From positions 389,273-453,272 of the forward strand of contig CAAAJI010000012.1 of assembly GCA_900642245.1 (NCBI GenBank): 64,000 nt of DNA, given 5' to 3'. This document shows, piece after piece, positions 33,902 through 44,984 of the stretch (positions are counted from its first letter, which is position 1; every line of letters starts with the position of its first letter). The DNA is from Fragilaria radians. Its lineage: Eukaryota; Bacillariophyta; Fragilariophyceae; Fragilariales; Fragilariaceae. Position numbers and translations under genes: made by a program. A model generated the notes under the pieces. The model saw only the letters and a program-made list of their open reading frames with translations. It had not been told where the DNA came from and searched no databases.

Positions 33902-34845
33902 ATGGACGACAATCCAAGTGTAGACGATTCTAGCGCCAAGATTGATGAAGCAAAGGTGAAAGTTCAAGAATGTGAAATCGAAATGCAAAGGCTGAAAAGT
34001 AAGATACGTGCGCTTGGAACAGAAGGTGGAGATCCAAATTCATTAGAATTTTCTGTGATCAAGGTAAGTGGAAAGTTTACTCGTTGTGCATCAGCAGACG
34101 TGAAAAAATTTCAATGACTGATGGCTTCTTATAGGTCATGGGATTACCGGAAGATGCATTGCCATCTTTTACAATCCAACTGTCTTCTCCTATCGAAGAG
34201 GCAACGATAACAAAGATATTTGATCCCCTCGACCCAACGGCAGAAGGTTCTCTGGCCAAGTTTCAAGGTGTAGAAACATCGAATGCAATTCTCACGATTT
34301 CCGTGAAAGACGTTGATATTCCTCTAGGGGTTTCTGAATCCATTGATGTTGGTTCTCTCTGTAGTCTATCTGACCCCACGCAATCAGAGTATGTGACCGA
34401 GAAAGAAATTCCCATTACTGTTGATAGTGACGCTTCTGACTCTGCAGTGGTGTGTAGCGTCGTTTTCCGAGTGACCTATAAACCTTCCGCAAAGGATCAA
34501 AGAGAAGAATTGTATGAGCTTCTAAACAAGGTTTCTGAGCGGAAGACTAAGTACGTTGGGGAGTTGCAACAAGCAGCCATAATGTCGCATCGATCAACGT
34601 CGGGTACTTCGTCGTCGACCGTGGTACGATCAGGATTTTTGAACAAAAGTCCCCCCCAAAAGTCGAAGCAACAGCAGCAACAGAAGAAACCATCTCAATG
34701 GAAAAGATTGTATGAGAAGACAATTGGACCGCAATCCATGATTCGTATCATTTTTCCAGTCGCGAAAAATTACATCATATTCTTTGGTGCTGTGATTCTC
34801 TTTCATTTTAGAGGTCAGGAATTGGCGTTACCACCACCAGTATAG
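33902..34845 (+). CDS. Tail-anchored membrane protein with coiled coil and C2-like region
   Basis: Exon 1 33902-34063 and exon 2 34135-34845 are joined by a 71-bp intron (GTAAGT...TTATAG) in phase 0, giving 290 aa. Residues about 10-40 are a short coiled coil (DEAKVKVQECEIEMQRLKSK). Residues about 55-185 look like a beta sandwich, with alternating stretches such as SFTIQLSS, ATITKIFDP and AVVCSVVFRVTY, similar in layout to a C2 domain, but I cannot confirm calcium or lipid ligands. A Ser/Gln/Lys-rich linker with a polyQ tract precedes a single C-terminal membrane segment (NYIIFFGAVILFHF) 13 residues from the end, typical of tail-anchored ER or outer organelle membrane proteins. Function is not recognised. 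The TIR element lies directly upstream. Confidence 0.82.
34064..34134 (+). other. Intron in the tail-anchored protein gene (71 bp)
   Basis: Donor AAG|GTAAGT and acceptor TTATAG|GTC. Read-through leads to a stop at 34117. Confidence 0.9.
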
Positions 34846-36173
34846 ATACAAAAGAAGAGAATGAAAGTTTGATTATCTGTCTGCTGTAGCATTCTATTTT
34901 AAACTAAGACAACATGGCAGCATATTCATTGTGCTGATTAAGAGCCCCATCTTCAAGTAGGGCTGCAACTGATAAATCATTTGTACACTTTAGATGCCCA
35001 GATTTTTTATGTAACAAATGAAAGTGCCCTCATTTTTTTAATCAAAACCTTGCTATCAAATCACTTTTGGAACAGTGTAAATTGTCAATTTTATGTAACC
35101 AATGGATACAAAAGAAATATACAGTATTCTATAGATATGTATCAGATACTGATATGCCTCACATCATTGATCCAGTGCCTAAACAGCTTTGGTAAAACAA
35201 AAGTAACCAATGCCATGGTAGTTAGAAACACACGCAAAATTCCATCAAGAAGCATCAAAATTTGGTGACGCACTTTTTGTGCTTAAACATGGAAAGGAGG
35301 TGCAATATGTCACGTGGGCAGCAAATAAACCAAAACGTCGAAAAGTAGAGTTGTATTTTAGAGTTCATCCTGGCGCTGTGGATAAGTTTCCTTCAGGGTC
35401 GTTCTACTACGTTACCAACCCTTGTTTGCTTGAATGTCACTGATGTTGCCTCATATATATTCAAATGTCATTTCCTGCTATGCTAAGGGTCATAATGATA
35501 TCTAAGGTATCAACACTATTAATATGGGCGATAAAGCATTGAGAATTCTATGATGGTTTTACTTCACTTTCAATGTCATTGAGGTGTGTTTCTATTTGAG
35601 AATTCAACAGCATCATTTATAAAATGTTGAGAGCGTCTCTGCTCCAATTTTTTTTTGGTAGAGATAGCATTCTCATTATTGCATATACATTGATTTGAAG
35701 AGGGAAACTCTATTGAGAATTTCTCACGAATACAATTTTGAGATCAACCGTAGTTATAAACTCTGGGAGTTATGCAGAAGCTGTCTACGCTTCAAACATG
35801 TTCATATTTAATCTCATCAACAGAATTACACTATCTCCTTAGAAAGATTTTCTATATATCTGACCTTTGAACACATATTGAGAAGAAAAATGGATACGCT
35901 ACGCTGTAATGTTCTCAATTACGTACTGTGAATAGATTTGCTCAGTTGATTGCTTTGTTCCCAAACTAATGTGGGATAACAATGAACAATAATTCATCAT
36001 CAGAATGGGTAAATTGCGCTACTTGATCTCTTTTGCAGTGCATAGCTCCTGCTCAAAGTCATGGACTGCGTTTATGCAGCAAGGAGTAGGGTTAAAGGTT
36101 TCACTTCCAAGTAGGTATATCACTGTAAAGAAAGTGACAGTGCCTTTGAATAAAGTTGAAATCAAATGTTGAC
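34846..36173. other. Intergenic, with a possible decayed frame
   Basis: No intact gene. Around 35255-35440 one frame reads HQEASKFGDALFVLKHGKEV and continues for about 60 codons with protein-like composition but no start. This may be a decayed transposon or gene fragment; I could not assign it. Confidence 0.35.
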
Positions 36174-37781
36174 ATGAACTATGCTCTAGATCGAGCTGAT
36201 CGTAAGGCTCTAGGAACTGATCTATGGGAAGAATTTGTTTCAGGGTTACAGAATGGGGATTCTGGTAAACTGGGACGCTCACTTCGCGACGTCGGATGGA
36301 ATCGCCATGCGGTTTTTCATTTTTCTCAAAGGATATCCGAATCTGACGATTCCATGGAAGCAGTGGCGGATTATGCACAAATGGCAGAATTTTCTGGTTA
36401 TCCAGAGCTTGGAGTATTGTCCCTTTTGCACTATCGAAACAGAGGAGAGTTCGAGAAATCATCGAAACGCACATTAATCTCAAGTCCAGTGGATGATCCA
36501 TCTTGGTTACAACAAAACTGTCCACCTGAGGGTCATTGTGGTTGTGGATTTGAGGAATGTGGTAGTTCGGCCTGTATCGTTCCTATGAAGGATGTTCATC
36601 CTGTTTTGAATGCCCTATGTACCTACGTCCGAAATCTTCCTACTCGAAAAATGCCAACAGCACATCATATCTTAACTGCACTTTCCAAAAATGCATACAT
36701 TCCATGTAGTGATGATATTCCAGAGCTTTTAAAGTTCTGGAAACTTGATTCTCCAAACTTTAGACCATTATCATCAGTTTCCCAACTATTGCTATTGAAG
36801 CAACTTTACCTTTTCTTACCCACGTTGGCAATAGAAGCGCTTGTTCAAATACGAGTAGACGAACGTCAAATGGCGAAAGAGTTTAAGAGTCATAATGCGT
36901 ATCATGTATTAATGAAAGCCGTTATTCTAGGCCGAAGGATAAAGCCGTCACGTGAGAAATCGTTAAAGCACATCCACATACCAGTTTGGAATGCACTTTG
37001 GGGGCACGATGCTAGACATCAACAAATTCTACGATGGCAACCTTCCGTGGAAGACTTTAAAGATCACTTAATATCTTGTCTTTGTCAATGTTCAACGAAA
37101 CTGAAAGGACCAAAATGGTTTGTTTCATCGAATTTTCATCGACCCTTGTTTATCGTTGGCGACTCACATATTCTTAGTGCAGCATGGCAAACGATTCGGC
37201 TTCCTGATGGATCATATCGCACTCTATTTCCCATATTGGTAACTGGACTTAAAGCTTGGCATTGTCGAAGGGAATCGAAATTCTTTACTCATTCATTGTG
37301 GCTCATCCTTCTGGAACGTACGCTATTATCTGTAAATAACTCGTGGTTCATTATCAGTGCCGGTGAGATTGATTGCAGAGAAGGTTTGGGTGGACCTCAA
37401 CTAGAAGGCTACGTCTCTTTGGATGAACGTCATGTTTTTAGAACTGTGCTAGACTTCCTTTCGGCCATTCAAACTTTACAATTACCCATAGCAGTACTGC
37501 CAGTTTGTCCTCACATTCATCGAGCAAATAAAAATGGAAAAGTCAATGGACGCAAGGCTCGACGTTATGTTACGCAATTATGGAATAATTATCTACGAGA
37601 GCTTTTGCCCTTGGATAATATTCGATTTTTGGACTACGAATCCGATATTGCAATTTTGGATCCATCGAATTACGTTTTGCATCCAGATTTTAATGCAGAT
37701 GGGACGCACATGAACAGTGCTTTTTTACCTTACTTAGAGAGTGCTCTTCTCAAAGAATTGGGACATGCAGAAACTTTCTGA
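36174..37781 (+). CDS. SGNH/GDSL-type hydrolase domain protein
   Basis: 535 aa from the ATG at 36174 (the open frame extends 18 bp upstream to a TTG). The N-terminal 300 residues are helical, with a Cys-rich patch (PPEGHCGCGFEECGSSACIV) and no recognised family. The C-terminal 220 residues carry SGNH landmarks: FIVGDSH (Ser331 in G-D-S-H), SAGEID with Gly397, and a terminal DGTHMN (Asp509 and His512 as the D-x-x-H pair). In this superfamily Ser, Asp and His hydrolyse or transfer acyl esters, commonly on lipids or glycans. The substrate is unknown. There is no signal peptide or membrane segment, so a cytosolic or nuclear location is likely unless an upstream exon exists. Confidence 0.75.
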   Translation: MNYALDRADRKALGTDLWEEFVSGLQNGDSGKLGRSLRDVGWNRHAVFHFSQRISESDDSMEAVADYAQMAEFSGYPELGVLSLLHYRNRGEFEKSSKRTLISSPVDDPSWLQQNCPPEGHCGCGFEECGSSACIVPMKDVHPVLNALCTYVRNLPTRKMPTAHHILTALSKNAYIPCSDDIPELLKFWKLDSPNFRPLSSVSQLLLLKQLYLFLPTLAIEALVQIRVDERQMAKEFKSHNAYHVLMKAVILGRRIKPSREKSLKHIHIPVWNALWGHDARHQQILRWQPSVEDFKDHLISCLCQCSTKLKGPKWFVSSNFHRPLFIVGDSHILSAAWQTIRLPDGSYRTLFPILVTGLKAWHCRRESKFFTHSLWLILLERTLLSVNNSWFIISAGEIDCREGLGGPQLEGYVSLDERHVFRTVLDFLSAIQTLQLPIAVLPVCPHIHRANKNGKVNGRKARRYVTQLWNNYLRELLPLDNIRFLDYESDIAILDPSNYVLHPDFNADGTHMNSAFLPYLESALLKELGHAETF

Positions 37782-39310
37782 TGCAAACATTCTTGGACTT
37801 GCTACCAAAAGTTTGAAATGAAAAAAGCGTGCTTGATTTCAAGCATTTCAGTAAAGAAAGGTCATGTCGGCCAGCTGAATATAGCGTTACTAGTCAGGAT
37901 GAAGGCCTTAAGAGAAAACGAAAGTATTGAAAGACTTACATTAGCATTGAAAGTACACTTAATTGCTTACATAGTTGAAAATAATTTATCCAATGCCATG
38001 GTTTTCAATGATATTCAGTTAAGATTTAACGCTAAAATTGTCAATTTATGCGTTTGTTCACCACAAACACACAAATTTAAGTTAGAACCCAATGAAGCGT
38101 GGAACTACTAAACGCGTGTGCTAGACGAAGGACACAACAAATCAATACTAATTTCCAATAACTTGCTATGATTCTTTATAAACTAAATCCTCTTCACAGA
38201 TGCAGTTGATTTTATAGAGTAATGACTTCGGCAATTTCTAATTCCAACAGATTACAGCAAATAAGCAATGTTGTTCCTGTTTAAAAATTATGCATCCTCC
38301 CATATTTGTATCTTGAGTTGCGTCGTATTTCTTGCGACTAATTTCAGATATATGTTACTCCCTAACCAAAATGATGCATCAAGTCTTCTTCGGTCATTTA
38401 GATATTCCAGCACCCCAAATGAAGCATTCGCCTGGACAAATATCATCTCTCTTCCTGAATTAACTCTATGTCGTAATTTTTGATGAGTCAAGATTGACGC
38501 ATCCTTGAGATCTCTTCATTTATCCTGGTACTGCATGCTTTCTCTTGCCTCCAGACACTTTCTAAATCTATACTTGTTGATGTGCTTCACTCTCTCTCTT
38601 GTATCCTCAACTTTCAACATTTAATTTCATCTACACTACTCTTTTTATTTGAGCTTGTGAAACAGCAAATCATTTTATCTACTAGGTCCGTCTACATCTG
38701 GATGACTTCTCCTTGAGACAAGTAATTATGACTTAAGAGATTTCAAGGATCACCCAATTTTGTTGATATAATTTGAGCTCAAGATATTTTTCTTCAGTCA
38801 TATTTGAATACTATATACAGCTTATAAGCTGTTAAAGATACCCAATAAATAAAAAGAGGTCTGAAAAATGCTAAGAATATTTTTTTGGAGTGGACCGTCA
38901 TTTCTTTTCAACCATTGTTGTTGTGAAAGTCCACTACTATGATTCCTTGCTTGTTTCGTTGTTTTTGACTTATCCTAAGTGTTTTTTGATTCTCGCTCGA
39001 ATTCAAATAGGGCACACACGCTTTACCTTTGTATGATGTCGTACTATGTGGAATTTTGAACAATGCCGACAACCAGACATGCGTATTGGCACGAAAATGA
39101 ATTTGAATTTGTGGGAAAGCCTTTCCATTTAGGCCTTTTATGTGTGTATCGCTATTCGAATCTTCCGACCGATCTAAAGATTTAAGACCTTCGAACAACG
39201 GAAATGCTCCAAAGTCAATTGATTTGTTTATAGTCTCAGCTCCCTCCACCAAAGGGCACTTTTTTAACGAAACCAAGACATTCGAATCTTAACAGGACAT
39301 ACTTAGCATC
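37782..39310. other. Intergenic, nothing recognised
   Basis: 1.5 kb of AT-rich spacer. A 122-codon minus-strand frame near 38908-39276 begins at TTG with no internal ATG and is not called. Confidence 0.5.
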
Positions 39311-40606
39311 ATGATGTACAAGGCGTCATTCCCCCTTTTGCTGCTTCTCGTTTTTCAATTCATTCCCTCATTTTGCCTTCCGCACAAACTAATTCGTGAC
39401 TTGGAATCATCTCAACAATTTCCTGACACAAGTGAGAAGCCGAGCCGAGAACTTTCAAAGTTTGTTCTCACCATCACACTTAATTTGAAGCGCAATCTCC
39501 GTCGCGCCTTGGAGATTCAGGAGCGTTCGCTTAGTGACGAGCTTATTTTGTTGACCGAACGACATTTAAAGGTGTACTTGGAGAAATCCTTGAGCATTGC
39601 CATTGTGGGTGTAAAACTCATGAGTTTACGTTCGGAGTACACTTCGTCGTATTTCATTGAAGACATTACCGGTAAAATATATTTTTCAAACAATGACATC
39701 CTACCAACCATTTCCGCTTTAAACTTTCTAGTTCAACAAGCGTTCCATGGGTCGTCACTTGATACTTTTCTCGCTTTATTGCAGGCTGATGCTGCCTCGT
39801 CGACTTTACGTAATGCGCTATATGCGGAAATTGTATTGGTCGATACTAATCCAGCTTTACCAGCAAAGAAGACTTTCTTCGGAGATTTCAAATGGACAAC
39901 GCCCTGGATTGTCATAGCTGCTGCGACGGGAATTGCCATGTTTGCCACCTCATTCCTATGCGTATTCTTACTTAAAGCCCGGTCACAAAAGGTGGTGGAA
40001 ACGAGTGGATTCAAGGGGAAAATAGCAGACACTCCAAAGACGCTGGTAATGCAGAATCAATTTGTTGACGATAAGAATTCGGATGTTCAATCTGAACAAT
40101 CAAGTGATTTGACATCTGTATTCAGTTACAAGCAGCAAGACGATACTTCTGTTAGCTTAGCCCCTTCTTTCCTGCATGCATTGAGTGAAAGGAGTGCACT
40201 TGGGGCATTTTTTGGTACAGAAAGTGATGATGATTCAATGAAAACACCCACTTCATTCATCCATCAAGGCATATCCGAAGATGACAAAAATTCCCAACAA
40301 CAACAAAAGCCGCGATCAGTGAGTGTTCCTACGTCAAAGTTTAATATCAATATAATTTCTCAGAAATACCGCGGAGGATCTCGTGAAAAAGACAGCGAGA
40401 ATGAATCCGTTCAATCTTCAATGTTTGACGAAGCCTACGATGCATCATCATATGCAGGTGATACAACTGTAGGTGATGAGTCGACAACAGCTTGCTTTAA
40501 GTCACAACGTGGCCAGGAGTTTTCACATTTATGGGATGATGATTCATTACAAAAAGTAGATGGACCAACCTTCGTTGATCTAGATTATTCCGATGACGAT
40601 TTGTAA
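39311..40606 (+). CDS. Secreted single-pass (type I) membrane protein with SEA-like ectodomain
   Basis: 431 aa, intronless. Signal peptide at residues 1-22 (MMYKASFPLLLLLVFQFIPS then FC). The ectodomain (about 50-190) has a strand-helix-strand layout (FVLTITLNL, LLTERHLKVYLEKSL, FIEDITGKIYF, ALNFLVQQAFHGSSLDTFL) that recalls SEA-type domains. One membrane segment at about 198-222 is followed by a 210-residue Ser/Asp/Gln-rich cytosolic tail ending in acidic residues, with FSHLWDDDS near the end. The convergent neighbour at 40961-43520 has the same order: signal, ectodomain helix ER.L..YL, membrane segment, acidic tail with a W-D-D word. The two are probably diverged paralogues. Function is unknown; a cell-surface or vesicle receptor-like role is inference. 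Confidence 0.78.
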   Translation: MMYKASFPLLLLLVFQFIPSFCLPHKLIRDLESSQQFPDTSEKPSRELSKFVLTITLNLKRNLRRALEIQERSLSDELILLTERHLKVYLEKSLSIAIVGVKLMSLRSEYTSSYFIEDITGKIYFSNNDILPTISALNFLVQQAFHGSSLDTFLALLQADAASSTLRNALYAEIVLVDTNPALPAKKTFFGDFKWTTPWIVIAAATGIAMFATSFLCVFLLKARSQKVVETSGFKGKIADTPKTLVMQNQFVDDKNSDVQSEQSSDLTSVFSYKQQDDTSVSLAPSFLHALSERSALGAFFGTESDDDSMKTPTSFIHQGISEDDKNSQQQQKPRSVSVPTSKFNINIISQKYRGGSREKDSENESVQSSMFDEAYDASSYAGDTTVGDESTTACFKSQRGQEFSHLWDDDSLQKVDGPTFVDLDYSDDDL

Positions 40607-40960
40607 CGCTAGCCAAATTATCATAATGATTATAGCGTCAAACAAATGTTCTTACCGAAAAAATTGACTTTTCATGATGGCAACATACTACAAATGTTAA
40701 CAATCTCAAAACCACTCACTATATTTATATAAAACTTGAAACATTCATTTACTTAGCGATAGATACTATCATTCGATCCCCTATAACAATATCTGATTAG
40801 GAGCAGTGTGTTTTCATTGCATTGCATTTTAGAGACACCATATAATGCATTTATCACTGCTGTAAGTTTATAAAATAAGCGCTAGTTAAAAACAAAAGCA
40901 ACAATTGCGTGGAAGATTTATCGTAAAAACATGGAATATGATCTAAAATAAAACAAAAAA
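40607..40960. other. Convergent intergenic region of the membrane-protein pair
   Basis: 354 bp between two stop codons, AT-rich, with no gene. It must hold both polyadenylation regions. Confidence 0.5.
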
Positions 40961-43520
40961 CTAATGAACACAAGGTGGGCATTCCGGTTTCGGCGGACTA
41001 TCTGGTTTTGATATCGTGTCCCCCGATATCCTGCTTCGAGAGACTAGTGGTTTCATGCTTACGTCTGAAGAGACACTCTTATCGGACGCATCTTGACAAT
41101 CATTTCGTGATGGCTTGAAGGGCCGCAAAAGACGACTTCTTAGAGCGGGCTCTCGAGGGTTACCACGAGTGTCCCACGGTCGAAATTTATGTCCCCTTTT
41201 CTCACTGTCATATTCAGGGCGTATTTGATCATCTAGAAGGCTACTTCGCGAACAAGCGGTACTTCCCGCTATAGATTGTCCATCATCCCATAGAGTCAGC
41301 CACTGATCCATTTTAGACGTGGAAACCAACATATCTGGGCCGTCGATCATCTTAAAACTAACATCAGGATTTGAGGAGGATAACTTATCTGTTTTGGGTG
41401 CATCGAAAAGTGACATATTTGAGTCTTCATAAGACATAATAACTAACTGATTTGGTTCTGACTTTGTAACAAATGGTTCGGACTCTAAATAAACTGCCGT
41501 TAGTGTATCCCTTTTCTTGTCTTCCTGGTCAAGGTTGTCATGACCTCTACGGCAGACAACTGTTGCAGCAATCCCAGCTAATAGAATAGTTGCACTTAAG
41601 GCACCGAGAAGTAAGGATCTGTTTTCTGGATTTGAAACATTGCTTTCGTTTTCCATTATACGGAGACATTTTACAGAGTGTATACTAATACCAGATAATC
41701 TTAAGCTCTCTTGTAATTTTTGCAAGGATTTTGCTTCAAAGAACGCTGAAATGAGGCTTTCAAAATCTTCTGTATTTTCGAAATCAAATCGACTTTGTTC
41801 GCCTTTGATCAGAATCACAGTGACTACAACATCGGCAAGCACTTTCGATAAAGTGTTGGCAGAATCAACTTCGTCACCGAAGTGGAATGTGATCGCTAAC
41901 TCAAAATCCTCCAACGATTTCTCGAATATTTCTATTAAGTAAGACCTCAATTCTCTCTCAACAATTTCAAATAGTGTAGTTTCCTCAGCTCCTAAGTCTA
42001 TGTTTCCTTCCAAGACTAGTGTTTGAGTTTGAGACGAAAATTCTCTGAGATCCAACATCTTGCTGCTGTTACTAACATCGGCAACAACTGATAGCTTATC
42101 TTCCGTCTGAAACTGAGGCGAATTAGAATCTTCTGTATTCGAGGCACTTCGAAAACTGAATTTAGATGATGTATTTTGTTTCGGTATGTTATCCTCATAA
42201 GAGGGTAAGATAGTTGGATACACTAAAGATATCGGAGAAGTGGCTGAAGGTGATGTCGGTGAAAATAATGTGGGAGACTCTATTGGGGCATCAGAAGGGA
42301 AAATTAAACTCAATGGAGATGAATCGATGTCACCTGAATCTAGAGACTTCGATTCAGTGGTATTTTCAAGAAACATCGGAGCCGATTGCGAGGATATTAT
42401 CTTAACAGTCGGCTTTATAGAGGGTGATTTCGTAGTTGATATAATCCCTAGTCGATTGCTATTACTTCTTGAATTTGGAGTTGAAACGTGATCTGCATCC
42501 GAGGTTTTATTCCGCAATAAATCTTGTAAATGGAGGATCTTCGAAGGAAGTATGTTGTACTCTGCTGTCGTTGCAGGAAAAGGAGGATTTGATAGCGACT
42601 CCTTCATCGTCTCAACGTGATTTGAATGAGAAATAGAATTCGAACCAGAATTCAATTCAACTGCCACGGGTGTGTAGTATGGAGCAGCTGGAGACGCAAC
42701 GTTGCTTTCGGATATTGGTGCAGCGGTAATCCAGGAAGTCCGATCGGTTGTTGGAAGCATGCTGATTTTCTGGGAATGGATAGTGGTCACGATTTGCTCA
42801 CCAGCTGGAAATCTTGTGTTCAGAGGTTTATTGAATTTATTAAATAATTCGGTATCATTATACGGAGCCACAGGCTGATGATATCTTGACTCACTCGCAA
42901 TAGAAGAAGGAGACAAGCTTGGAATTCTCTGCAATAATTTTGAATTGATTGGAGGAGGAGTAATCTTGTTTGCATTCACAGGACTCGTTATAGTAGTTGT
43001 TATGTGAGACAAAGGTCGAGGGGGAAATGCAGGCCGTAATGCGGGAATGTTCGCGCTGTGAATCAATAGGTCCTTATAAAACGAAGCCCTAGATACCTTG
43101 TCACTGGATGGTAAGGTTGAGCTTCGGACATTGGATGAAGGTGCAACAGATGGGATAAGTCCAGAAGGTTTGGGTGATATAGGTTTCATGATAGAGACGG
43201 CTTTAAGTGCGTTAGATCAAATCATTTCCTACAAATCAAAGTAGCTGAAGTATGAACTCACGATATTTGGCATGATTGTCATCCTTTCCTTTCCCCCCTT
43301 TCTTCCCCACTTTTCTTCCTTCTTTCTTTCCGCTTTTCTTTCCTCCTTTCTTTCCCGTCATCTCACTCTTCGGCGCGAAGAAAGCTTTTTTGCCCCCCTT
43401 CATGGATTTTAGAGCTTCCAACATCCTGCCCCCACCATGTTTTTCGTTTCCCTTTCGGAATTCCGCCAATGTAGCAATCATCGAGAGCATGAGGACACAT
43501 CCTTTTAGAAGCAATTTCAT
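40961..43520 (-). CDS. Secreted type I membrane protein: Lys/Gly-rich segment, Ser/Pro-rich stalk, SEA-like domain
   Basis: Two exons by my reading. Exon 1 (43520-43262) encodes a signal peptide (MKLLLKGCVLMLSMIATLAE) and a Lys/Gly-rich block (GKKGGKKSGKKEGRKVGKK, from about residue 55). A 61-bp intron (43261-43201, donor GTGAGT, branch-like CTAAC, acceptor TTAAAG) joins it in frame to exon 2 (43200-40961), giving 832 aa. Exon 2 holds a 300-residue Ser/Pro/Thr-rich stalk, an ectodomain with FEIVERELRSYLIEIFEKSL, one membrane segment at about 613-635 (LLLGALSATILLAGIAATVV), a CRRG stop-transfer and an acidic tail (WLTLWDDGQS). Lys-rich plus Ser/Pro-rich order is common in diatom cell-surface and silica-associated proteins. 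If exon 2 were used alone, the membrane protein would lack a signal. Function is unknown. Confidence 0.72.
43201..43261 (-). other. Predicted 61-bp intron joining signal-peptide exon to membrane-protein exon
   Basis: Donor ATC|GTGAGT, possible branch point CTAAC nine bases before the acceptor AG, acceptor TTAAAG|CCG. The alternative acceptor TTTGTAG gives a stop five codons on. The acceptor's AAG is weaker than the usual YAG. Confidence 0.65.
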
Positions 43521-44984
43521 TTCCGTTTGGATTGATCGACTTTAAGAAAGTGAAATGCAAAAAATGCAGTTCGTGCACTTGACAAAACCTTTTGGGGGAA
43601 GAATCCGATAATGATATCAAGTGCAGCTCTCCGTTAACCAACATCATAATAATCATTTCCGTTGATGTCGATATTGTGCGCACCTCACTATAATTCTTCT
43701 ACATAATCCTTAAGTTGAGATCAATTTTGATATTTTTCTTTACTCCATGCGGGAACTTAGGGTTCAGGATGTAGACCAAGAAATTTACAAATCCTAACTC
43801 AAACCATGAAGTAAGGTGTAGGCTTTTGTAGAGATGAAGATGTGCGAGGAAAGTAAACAATTTTGTGAACGTAAGCAAACATATGGTAGGACGGGGCCCC
43901 AATCTAAATCCTGAATCATCACCGACTGGTTTTGATGCATTCATATTTTTGCGTCATTATGTTGCTGAACCTATCAATGTGAGTAAAAATAGAAAAAATG
44001 GTTTGGATTGAGCTTTCAAAGTATAATGGTCAACCAGATCCATAGGTACAGTAGTATGTGGGTATTATTATGTCCGTGTAGCAAGCAGCAAGGCATGTTT
44101 TATACTCCCAATACAAAAAGTTACCACTTTAAATTTATACCAGACGCATCGAATTAAACTAGAAATAGAAATAATTTAAGTGATGTCATTTTATTCCAAT
44201 ATTCAGAGATTTCCATTTGTAGCTAGTACATGCAAATATAGATGATGAAAGATAGAAGCTACATTAAAACATCTAAAAAAGAACAGCTGAGAATTATTAA
44301 AGCTGTTGTTTTTCATTTACAAATTTCATGTGTTACTACAGATCTCTAAAATTTAGGCGATAACAAATCACAAACTAAGACATGCATGTAAGAGAAACGT
44401 CCCAAATAGTGAAGTAATTTAATCCCGTCAGGACTAGAAACACAATACTTCTCCGTCTAAAAACAAATAAACTAGAAAGTCTCCTTATGGGATTTCAAGG
44501 AATTCTGATTCAAGGTTCAGGTTATAAAAACTTGAGTTTACGTCACAATCCCAAAAGGATCTTAGTTTTAGATTCTAGGATAATCTCCTTGTTAATCTTT
44601 TTCTAATTTCACAGCACCTGAGAGTGTTGATCGTAAAAAAAGACAAAGCAACATCTAAATAAATTTGGTTGAATTTGGTTGCTGGCCATAAATTTTTGTA
44701 TTGAACCTACTGTGGGATTGCCCAAAGCAGTTTGCAAGATTCCTCCATCCCTTTTGTGCCAAGTGGTATGAGAAAATCACAGGGAAGCTGACAAGACTGA
44801 AACAATTAAGCTTTTCCAGACCCAGAAATTCCCGCATCAATACTTGAGTCATTTTCTGGTATTTAAGGACTGTCTTGCTGAAGACTGAGTCACAGTGGAT
44901 AAGTCATACAGGATTTCACTATTAGGGATAGTGATGTAAGATTTGATGTGAAACCGAATCTTTGCCAAATCCATACAAAACAAG
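43521..44984. other. Divergent intergenic region, nothing recognised
   Basis: About 1.46 kb between head-to-head starts. Contains poly-T and poly-A tracts but no gene or clear repeat. Confidence 0.5.

Noticed and set aside
36019..36525. 168-codon minus-strand frame overlapping the SGNH gene
   Set aside because: Antisense shadow of the SGNH coding frame; no protein-like features.
38908..39276. 122-codon minus-strand frame directly upstream of the 39311 gene
   Set aside because: It begins at TTG, has no internal ATG, no known motif, and overlaps the presumed promoter of the plus-strand gene.
43276..43545. Plus-strand frame rich in Phe/Pro opposite the Lys-rich exon
   Set aside because: Reverse reading of AAG/AAA-GGN repeats gives a Phe/Pro/Leu-rich string; the minus strand has the signal peptide and the in-frame splice.
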